From an uncultured Saprospiraceae bacterium (GTDB taxonomy: Bacteria; Bacteroidota; Bacteroidia; Chitinophagales; Saprospiraceae): 7,541 bases of DNA. This document shows, piece after piece, positions 1-4,626 of the stretch. The stretch is from NCBI GenBank assembly GCA_938044055.1, contig CALIQO010000286.1, positions 1 to 7,541 of the forward strand, in the 5' to 3' direction. How positions within the stretch are numbered: the stretch's first letter is position 1; each line of letters begins with the position of its first letter. Position numbers and translations under genes: made by a program. The notes beneath the pieces are model-generated. The model made no database searches, was not told where the DNA came from, and saw nothing but the letters and a program-made list of their open reading frames with translations.

Positions 1-281
1 TTCCAGTAGGAAGATTTGTTAACAAGCATCCTACCATACAGATGCTCGGACTGGCCTTCTTAATCTTAATCGGATTCATGTTGATCATAGAAGGAGCTCA
101 TCTGGCTCATATGAGTGTATTTGGTTCAGAAGTCGGAGCTGTACCTAAGGGATACCTATACTTCGCAATTGCATTTTCTCTATTGGTAGAATTTCTTAAT
201 ATGCGCTTGCGCAAAGGGAAGAAACCAGTAGTCTTAAATTCAATCAATGAAGAAGCAAAAGAAGAAGGTTTATTAGAATGA
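1..281 (+). CDS. TerC-family integral membrane protein, C-terminal part (5' end outside window)
   Basis: The frame is already open at base 3, so the visible part is the C-terminal end of a longer gene. The ATG at 42 is an internal Met, because the family-typical stretch FVNKHPTIQMLGLAFL begins before it. Two hydrophobic segments can be seen: one around LGLAFLILIGFMLIIEGAHL and one in YLYFAIAFSLLVEFLNM. They are followed by a basic cytoplasmic-type end (RLRKGKK) and a Glu-rich tail. The order HPT-(TM)-EG-(loop)-PKGYLYFA-(TM)-E-LN-R matches the end of TerC/YgdQ-type proteins. These are multi-pass inner-membrane proteins linked to tellurite resistance and, in better-studied members, to metal-ion (Mn2+) export. 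The metal specificity here cannot be judged. The stop overlaps the apbE start by 4 bp (ATGA), which indicates translational coupling. Confidence 0.85.
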   Translation, partial: PVGRFVNKHPTIQMLGLAFLILIGFMLIIEGAHLAHMSVFGSEVGAVPKGYLYFAIAFSLLVEFLNMRLRKGKKPVVLNSINEEAKEEGLLE

Positions 282-1309
282 TAAGAATCTTACTGGTACT
301 CATTTTAATTTCCTTACTCTGTGCATGCAAGGAGGAGCCTGTTCTTGCCACTTACTTGTCAATCGGTGGAGAAACCATGGGCACAACGTATGCGATTACA
401 TATAAAGGATATAACGCTCCTGAGGTTCAGAAGGACATAGATTCGATGCTTCTTGATTTCGATTTTTCATTATCGACCTACAATAAGAAAAGTAAAATAT
501 CTGCGTTTAATCAATCTGATGAAAGCATAAGATTGCCCATAAAAGAGCAAGAACACTTCCTCAGGATGCTCAATGAGTCCGCTCAACTTTACAAAATGAC
601 CGATGGCGCCTTCGATCCATCTATTTACCCATTATACCAGTTCTATGGTTTCGGAGGAGGAGACTTAACAAGATCGTTGGTGCCAGATGTAAGTCAGGTT
701 GATTCCATTATGGATTTTATAGGCTATGATAAAATATCATGGACCATAGATCAAGATAGTTTTACCGTTGTTAAAGAAGACGCCAGGAGTCAACTAGATT
801 TTTCAAGTATTGCGAAAGGCTATGGAGTGGACTTGGTTGCTGATTACCTCGGTACGGAAGGGGTTGACAATTATTTTGTAGAAATCGGAGGAGAAATAAG
901 AACGAAAGGGGTCAATGCGCAAGGTAAGATATGGACTGCAGGACTTACTGTGCCAGATCCGAATGCAGGAAAAAAGGATATGCTTCTACCTATTAAGCTC
1001 CGAGATATGGCAGTAGCCTCTTCTGGGAATTATAGAAATTATTATGACATAGGTGGAATGAGATTCGTTCATATTATCGACCCCACTACAGGGAAGAATA
1101 AGGCGTCTGATGTATTATCTGCCTCCATTCTGAGTAGGGATTGTTTTATAGCTGATGCCCTAGCTACAGCCTGCATTGTAAAAGGATATGAGGGATGCAA
1201 AAATATGATAGAAAAAATAGAAGGAATAGAAGCCTGTATTGTATATGCAGAATCTGATTCCATGAAGATATATTATACACCTAGTTATGAAAAATTAGAA
1301 TATGACTGA
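278..1309 (+). CDS. apbE: ApbE family FAD:protein FMN transferase, lipoprotein
   Basis: This enzyme family transfers FMN from FAD onto a Thr/Ser of periplasmic or membrane flavoproteins such as NqrB/NqrC, RnfG and FMN-binding-domain proteins. Residues 1-17 form a lipoprotein signal with lipobox LCAC (lipidated Cys17), so the protein should be anchored on the outer face of a membrane. Family motifs appear in order: GGETMGTTYAITY (30-42), the LSTY...SxISxFN region (65-78), DGAFDPSIYPL (109-119), DFSSIAKGYGVD (174-185), EIGGEIRTKG (202-211), ASSGNYRNYY (247-256), HIIDPTTG (265-272) and the metal-site-like segment ADALATA (292-298). The length of 343 aa is normal for the family, and no key motif is missing. 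The start overlaps the terC stop and the end overlaps the exonuclease start by 8 bp. No flavinylation target (an Nqr/Rnf subunit or FMN-binding domain) lies in the window, so its substrate must be encoded elsewhere. Confidence 0.93.
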   Translation: MIRILLVLILISLLCACKEEPVLATYLSIGGETMGTTYAITYKGYNAPEVQKDIDSMLLDFDFSLSTYNKKSKISAFNQSDESIRLPIKEQEHFLRMLNESAQLYKMTDGAFDPSIYPLYQFYGFGGGDLTRSLVPDVSQVDSIMDFIGYDKISWTIDQDSFTVVKEDARSQLDFSSIAKGYGVDLVADYLGTEGVDNYFVEIGGEIRTKGVNAQGKIWTAGLTVPDPNAGKKDMLLPIKLRDMAVASSGNYRNYYDIGGMRFVHIIDPTTGKNKASDVLSASILSRDCFIADALATACIVKGYEGCKNMIEKIEGIEACIVYAESDSMKIYYTPSYEKLEYD

Positions 1310-2129
1310 CGTTCAATTTAAATTAAATAAAGACATTGTTTTTTTCGATATAGAATCCACGGGACTCAACATAGTTAAGGACCGCATCATCCAGATTGCC
1401 TTGATAAAATATAGCAAGGATTCTCTGTTCCCAGAAGAAAAAGAATATCTATTGAATCCAGGTGTCCCGATTGGTGATGAAGCTTTCGCGGTTCATGGAA
1501 TTTCTGTAGACATGGTAAGAAATAAACCTTCATTTTCTCAGATTGCAGAAGAGCTATTTACATGGATAGGGTCAGCAGATTTATCAGGATACAATTCGGA
1601 CAGATTCGATATTCCTATGTTGATGGAAGAATTTGCGAGAGCGGGATTCGACTTTAATTTAGATCATAGAAGCACAATAGATGTGCAAAAGATTTTTTAT
1701 AAAATGGAACCGCGTACATTAAAAGCTGCCTTGAAGTTTTATTGTGGTAAGGACCTAGAAGGAGCTCACGATGCGCTGGCTGATGTCAGAGCAACCGTGG
1801 ATGTACTCAAGGGACAGCTTGTTAAGTATGATGACGAACCTTATATAGATGGAGATGGTATGAAGCATCCACCACCCATCCAGAATGATATGCAGAAACT
1901 TTCTGAGTTTACGTTTACATCAACCAGCATTGATGTAACGAATAGGTTGAAGTATAACTCTAAAGGCGTTCCAGTTTTTAATTTTGGAAAATATTCTGGA
2001 CGTCCAGTACTAGAGGTGTTTAGGACTGAGCCCAATTATTACAAGTGGATAATGGATAAAGAATTTTCTGTTCAAGTAAAAAAGTTCTTAACTAACCTGG
2101 TCCAGAAACACAATCTTAATATCAGATGA
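1302..2129 (+). CDS. DnaQ-superfamily (DEDDh) 3'-5' exonuclease with ExoX-like C-terminal domain
   Basis: This is a predicted cytoplasmic 3'-5' exonuclease. The N-terminal RNase-H-like fold (about residues 11-172) has all DEDDh motifs. Exo I is FFDIESTG with D16 and E18. AVHGIS follows at 63-68. Exo II is SGYNSDRFDIPML, with acidic D103. Exo III is HDALAD, with H156 and D161. DnaQ, ExoX and the proofreading epsilon subunit share this catalytic set, which uses two metal ions. After a linker with a PPP run (190-192), residues about 225-270 (FNFGKYSGRPVLEVF, then EPNYYKWIMDKEF) match the small C-terminal domain found in Bacteroidota ExoX-like exonucleases. The length (275 aa) is longer than a bare epsilon core. 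It is probably a repair or turnover nuclease and not the main replicative proofreader (inference). The start at 1302 lies inside the end of apbE, and its own stop overlaps the next start as ATGA, so it belongs to the coupled transcript. Confidence 0.9.
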   Translation: MTDVQFKLNKDIVFFDIESTGLNIVKDRIIQIALIKYSKDSLFPEEKEYLLNPGVPIGDEAFAVHGISVDMVRNKPSFSQIAEELFTWIGSADLSGYNSDRFDIPMLMEEFARAGFDFNLDHRSTIDVQKIFYKMEPRTLKAALKFYCGKDLEGAHDALADVRATVDVLKGQLVKYDDEPYIDGDGMKHPPPIQNDMQKLSEFTFTSTSIDVTNRLKYNSKGVPVFNFGKYSGRPVLEVFRTEPNYYKWIMDKEFSVQVKKFLTNLVQKHNLNIR

Positions 2130-2896
2130 TTCGTATCCTGGGTATATTCCTTTTAACGATTGTAATGATAAGTTGTTACGAACCAGTCGAAGACTGCCTA
2201 GACATTAATGCTTCTAACTACAATGTCAACGCAGATAATCCTTGTGATGATTGTTGTTCGTATCCTACCTTCATAATCAACTTTTCCTATACTGGAATTT
2301 CCAGTTCACTAGGTGATACGCTAGATCTTGTAAATCATCGTGTTGTCTTACACGACTTTCATTTTTTTCTAGACAACATCTATCTGGTTTCTGATGGTGA
2401 AGAAATCGCTTACAATGAAACCATTGAGATTGATGGGCAAGAAGTTGATAACGACTTTGGCTTTTTTAATCGAGGAAATTTCAGGAAAACTCTTGAGAAC
2501 TTTGTTTTTACAGGGGAAGCAGATGTTCTTGTTTTTGAGCTTGGACTTGGAGATGAAATCGCAGCTATCGATCGAGATTCGCTGGATGATAGAGCCGGTT
2601 TTACGGTTGTTCCCGACACCGTATCAGCGGGAATCGGAGAGTACGTAGACTTAGGGTTAACCTTAGAGGACCTAGCAACCAATGAGATTTACCGTATCAC
2701 TATAGACCCTGTTGTTCTGGAGCAGCAAGTATTCAGTATACCTACTCCGATTGAAGTAGAGCGGGGGTCTGGGGCTAGCGTTGTCGTAGAAATTGATTTC
2801 CAATTGTGGTTATTCGATATTGACCTGACGGATTTATCTGCTACTGAAGATGTGATTTTAGCCAATGTGTCTAATAGTTTTACAGTCAGAGAATAA
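2126..2896 (+). CDS. MbnP-like lipoprotein
   Basis: This 256-aa secreted lipoprotein has signal residues 1-16, lipobox MISC and lipidated Cys17. A short Cys-rich module follows (24-47, starting CLDINASNYN and containing CDDCC). It resembles the C-x-D-x-x-A-x-N-Y-N motifs frequent in Bacteroidota surface proteins. The rest is predicted beta-rich. DTLDLVNHRVVLHDFHFFLDNIYL (given by its ends, 64-87) is like the FYISNIxL core of MbnP domains, and the C-terminal LFDIDLTDL...N.SNSFTVRE is also family-like. MbnP proteins are copper-binding partners of MbnH di-haem enzymes; in studied cases MbnH oxidises a Trp of MbnP to kynurenine. Here the only Trp is W228 (QLWLF) and the only His are H71, H76 and H79, so copper chemistry is possible but not shown. 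The family call comes from pattern and from the di-haem peroxidase gene downstream. The start overlaps the exonuclease stop by 4 bp. Confidence 0.72.
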   Translation: MIRILGIFLLTIVMISCYEPVEDCLDINASNYNVNADNPCDDCCSYPTFIINFSYTGISSSLGDTLDLVNHRVVLHDFHFFLDNIYLVSDGEEIAYNETIEIDGQEVDNDFGFFNRGNFRKTLENFVFTGEADVLVFELGLGDEIAAIDRDSLDDRAGFTVVPDTVSAGIGEYVDLGLTLEDLATNEIYRITIDPVVLEQQVFSIPTPIEVERGSGASVVVEIDFQLWLFDIDLTDLSATEDVILANVSNSFTVRE

Positions 2897-2926
2897 CTTT
2901 AAAGGGAGAAATACGTTTATATTTTA

Positions 2927-3085
2927 ATGATAAAGAACTTTAATTATATATCGATATTTTTTTCGGAATACCTTGTTAACCATTCATTCAGTTTTTATTC
3001 ACACATAGCTGATAAAATGAAATCCTTTAGAGGCTTGACCAAGGATTCCTATCGGTTAATTGCGTTCTTAATTCGCACCAATTAA
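2927..3085 (+). CDS. Possible small ORF, 52 codons, uncharacterised
   Basis: In the 194-bp gap between the MbnP-like and di-haem peroxidase genes, one frame is open from ATG 2927 to TAA at 3083-3085, with a second, out-of-register TAA directly after it at 3086-3088. The product would be a 52-residue peptide beginning MIKNFNYISIFF, with a basic C-terminal half (KMKSFRGLTKD, then LIRTN). It would end 5 bases before the peroxidase start. A purine-rich AAAGGGAGAA at 2901-2910 lies about 16 bases before the ATG, farther than a normal ribosome site. There is no lipobox, clear membrane span or recognised domain. In AT-rich DNA an open stretch of this length is somewhat unusual but not rare, so it may equally be untranslated leader of the peroxidase gene. 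Confidence 0.2.
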   Translation: MIKNFNYISIFFSEYLVNHSFSFYSHIADKMKSFRGLTKDSYRLIAFLIRTN

Positions 3086-3090
3086 TAAGG

Positions 3091-4185
3091 ATGGGTTTTC
3101 GCTATATTTATATAATCCTTTTATGTATAATCTGCGCAGCTTGCGAAGATCCTCCTCCTGTAGATGATGGTAGCTTACTGGACATAGCGTATGATCCTAT
3201 TCCGTACGAGATAGATATTCCTCCTAGTTTCCCTCAGATGGTAATTCCTGAAGACAACCCGATGACGCAACAAGGAATAGATCTAGGAAGGAGGTTGTTT
3301 TATGATCCCATATTGTCAAGAGACAGCATGGTTTCTTGCAGTACATGTCATCTGCCATCTGGATCATTTACAGATAATCTGGAATCCAGTATAGGCGTCA
3401 ATGGTGCGCTCGGAGAGCGGTCTAGTATGTCCTTACTCAATGTAGGCTTTACGAGAAACGGACTGTTCTGGGATGGGAATGCGATGACCTTAGAAGATCA
3501 AGCTTTATTGCCTGTAACGAACGAAAATGAATTCGACAATGAATGGCCTGAAGTAGTAAAGCGACTTAAGAGGAGTGTGGAGTACCCTCGCTTGTTTCGA
3601 GAGGCTTTCGGAATAAGTAATGTTTCGGAAATCAATGAAGATTATGCGGTTAAAGCCATTGCACAGTTTGAGAGAATATTGGTTTCATCAGGTAAGTCTA
3701 AGTATGATCGGGTAGAAGCAGGGCTGGATGCTTATACTGACCAGGAATTGCTGGGAAGAGATTTATTCTTCGATGATAATACAGAAGTTCCTGATGCGGA
3801 GTGTAATCATTGTCATTCTGTACCTATAATTTCAGCTGACCAGTATTTCAACAATGGATTAGATGCCGCAATGGGTTTCGATGATTTCGAAGATTTAGGT
3901 AGAGGCGGTGTTACTGGAATATTCGCCGATAATGGAAAATTTAAGGCGCCTTCGCTGAGAAATATCCTTTTTTCTGCTCCGTATATGCATGATGGTAGGT
4001 TTAAAACACTGAAGGAAGTAATCGAGCATTATAATTCTGGTGGAAAAGAATCTATGAATAAAGATCCCCTTATAAGGCCATTAAATCTCACAAATGAGCA
4101 AATAGATGCTCTAGTAGCCTTTATCAGTACAATGTCAGATACTGATTTTATTGAAGACGAGAGATATTCTGATCCGTTTCAATAA
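3091..4185 (+). CDS. Di-haem cytochrome c peroxidase / MbnH-MauG family lipoprotein
   Basis: This is a 364-aa exported haem protein. Residues 1-17 are a signal with lipobox CAAC (lipidated Cys18), so it is probably anchored facing the periplasm or outside. There are two c-type haem sites: CSTCH (83-87) in the N-terminal domain and CNHCH (238-242) in the C-terminal domain. Other family landmarks are LGRRLFYDPILSRD (65-78), LFWDGNAMTLEDQA (125-138; W127 is placed like the inter-haem Trp of bacterial peroxidases), NENEF (144-148, with the usual conserved Glu), FKAPSLRNILFSAPYMHDG (283-301) and a final LVAFISTM helix. The family uses H2O2 or high-valent haem chemistry to oxidise cytochromes or, in MauG and MbnH, Trp residues of a partner protein. 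The MbnP-like gene just upstream makes an MbnH-type role the best guess, though plain peroxidase cannot be excluded. AAGG directly precedes the ATG. Confidence 0.9.
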   Translation: MGFRYIYIILLCIICAACEDPPPVDDGSLLDIAYDPIPYEIDIPPSFPQMVIPEDNPMTQQGIDLGRRLFYDPILSRDSMVSCSTCHLPSGSFTDNLESSIGVNGALGERSSMSLLNVGFTRNGLFWDGNAMTLEDQALLPVTNENEFDNEWPEVVKRLKRSVEYPRLFREAFGISNVSEINEDYAVKAIAQFERILVSSGKSKYDRVEAGLDAYTDQELLGRDLFFDDNTEVPDAECNHCHSVPIISADQYFNNGLDAAMGFDDFEDLGRGGVTGIFADNGKFKAPSLRNILFSAPYMHDGRFKTLKEVIEHYNSGGKESMNKDPLIRPLNLTNEQIDALVAFISTMSDTDFIEDERYSDPFQ

Positions 4186-4210
4186 CATATTATAATAATA
4201 TATATATTAC

Positions 4211-4265
4211 ATTGCATTGTATTTGTAATTGATTCATCGATAATTTATTGTCATTATTGCATTGT
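4211..4265. repeat. Pair of 10-bp direct repeats ATTGCATTGT
   Basis: ATTGCATTGT occurs at 4211-4220 and again at 4256-4265, a 45-bp period (about four helical turns). The pair lies just before the first RNA-like module and could be an activator-type binding site or a promoter part. In sequence this AT-rich, a chance repeat of this length is plausible. Confidence 0.35.
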
Positions 4266-4266
4266 G

Positions 4267-4274
4267 AATGTTTG
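4267..4274 (+). promoter_or_regulatory. Possible Bacteroidota -7 element for the first RNA module
   Basis: AATGTTTG differs from the Bacteroidota -7 consensus TAnnTTTG only at its first base and would start transcription near 4281, about 15 bases before the first hairpin. A TTG at 4248-4250 could serve as the -33 element, but the spacing of 16 is shorter than usual. This is a weak prediction. Confidence 0.25.
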
Positions 4275-4324
4275 AATTGAACAAATAAACTTCACGACTG
4301 ATTAAAGAATCAGTTCCGTTATAC

Positions 4325-4346
4325 GGATATGTTCATGGGATTATAA
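4325..4346 (+). repeat. Invariant 22-nt block, copy 1
   Basis: This is an exact match to 4470-4491, beginning GGATATG and ending GATTATAA, with identity stopping sharply on both sides (C/T before, A/T after). It sits directly against the terminator stem. The block contains ATG TTC ATG GGA TTA TAA, a possible five-codon reading frame. Confidence 0.9.
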
Positions 4347-4400
4347 ACTTGTTATTGGGTAGCTATAAATAATTATACTGTCCGATAACAAGTCTTTTTT
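4347..4400 (+). terminator. Intrinsic terminator 1
   Basis: ACTTGTTATTGG (4347-4358) pairs with CCGATAACAAGT (4382-4393) with a single T-G wobble. The stem extends inward through further pairs (4359-4362 with 4378-4381, then TATAA 4364-4368 with TTATA 4373-4377, one bulged C) to an ATAA loop. T6 follows at 4395-4400. It would end the first candidate RNA and also any read-through from the di-haem peroxidase gene. Confidence 0.75.
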
Positions 4401-4469
4401 ACGGTCCTATTTGATTGAATTAGATTGAGTTTTAATTTTATAGTTTCGCGAGAGCGAGACATTTTGATT

Positions 4470-4491
4470 GGATATGTTCATGGGATTATAA
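4470..4491 (+). repeat. Invariant 22-nt block, copy 2
   Basis: Identical to 4325-4346 and offset by 145 bp. Flanking sequences on both sides are unrelated to those of copy 1, while the distance to the preceding hairpin (9 nt) is preserved. Confidence 0.9.
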
Positions 4492-4496
4492 TTTAT

Positions 4497-4525
4497 AATG
4501 GCTTCCTTTTAGGAAGCCATTTTTG
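4497..4525 (+). terminator. Intrinsic terminator 2
   Basis: A perfect 10-bp stem AATGGCTTCC (4497-4506) / GGAAGCCATT (4512-4521) with a TTTTA loop runs into TTTTT (4520-4524) and a further T-rich stretch. This is a strong, textbook-shaped terminator on the + strand, with no protein gene directly upstream to explain it. Confidence 0.85.
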
Positions 4526-4541
4526 TTTTAATGAAGATAAA

Positions 4542-4569
4542 TTGACATTTCAATAAGATAGTTTATCAA
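4542..4569 (+). promoter_or_regulatory. Possible promoter of the GMC dehydrogenase operon
   Basis: TTGACA (4542-4547) and TATCAA (4564-4569), 16 bp apart, lie between terminator 2 and the GMC start at 4627. Because terminator 2 should block read-through, a promoter is expected in 4526-4626. The pattern is closer to the E. coli form than to the Bacteroidota TAnnTTTG form, so the exact site is unsure. Confidence 0.25.
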
Positions 4570-4626
4570 TTGTTTTCTATTTTGAGAGTTCATCATTACT
4601 TAAAACATATTAAATAATTATCTCAT

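Larger units (their letters stand above)
4281..4400 (+). ncRNA. Candidate small RNA, copy 1 of a tandem pair
   Basis: Proposed transcript of about 100-120 nt; the 5' end is uncertain. Element 1 is a hairpin at 4296-4315: ACTGATT pairs with AATCAGT across an AAAG loop, closed by a G-U pair. Element 2 is a 9-nt linker (4316-4324). Element 3 is the 22-nt block shared with copy 2 (4325-4346). Element 4 is a long terminator stem (4347-4393) followed by T6 (4395-4400). Copy 2 has the same order and the same linker length although the hairpin and terminator sequences differ. That layout, with a structured 5' end, an invariant single-stranded block and an intrinsic terminator, is typical of trans-acting bacterial sRNAs. 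I recognise no named family. The alternative is an attenuator in the leader of the operon starting at 4627. Confidence 0.45.
4430..4525 (+). ncRNA. Candidate small RNA, copy 2 of a tandem pair
   Basis: This is the second module with the same architecture as copy 1. The hairpin at 4443-4460 has GTTTCGC paired with GCGAGAC (one U-G pair) around a GAGA loop, a stable GNRA-type tetraloop. It is followed by a 9-nt linker (4461-4469), the invariant 22-nt block (4470-4491) and a terminator (4497-4525). The 5' end is not defined; the AT-rich 4401-4442 would have to hold its promoter, where no good match was found. Alternatively both modules are parts of one leader RNA. Confidence 0.45.
4186..4626 (+). 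other. 441-bp AT-rich intergenic region with tandem RNA-like modules
   Basis: No protein gene is supported here. The first 100 bases are very AT-rich and contain two copies of ATTGCATTGT. From 4296 to 4525 there are two consecutive modules of hairpin, invariant 22-nt block and intrinsic terminator, each listed separately. All terminator U runs point along the + strand. The last 100 bases (4526-4626) presumably hold the promoter and leader of the GMC dehydrogenase gene. Confidence 0.7.

Noticed and set aside
2394..2682. Alternative frames on both strands inside the MbnP-like gene
   Set aside because: They lie wholly within a gene with a lipobox and coupled start, and their products show no recognisable features.
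2948..2963. ATATCGATAT palindrome followed by a T run as a terminator after the MbnP-like gene
   Set aside because: The palindrome has no loop and is almost all A/T, so the stem would not be stable enough; it also lies inside the possible small ORF.
4325..4491. CRISPR array from the two 22-nt repeats
   Set aside because: There are only two copies, the 123-nt interval is too long for a spacer, and each copy is joined to its own terminator hairpin.
4540..4571. AATTGA...TCAATT inverted repeat as an operator before the GMC gene
   Set aside because: The arms are six A/T-rich bases with a 20-bp spacer, not distinguishable from background.
4604..4610. AACATAT in the GMC leader as a pairing target of the 22-nt core
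   Set aside because: Only seven bases are complementary in very AT-rich DNA, which is expected by chance.
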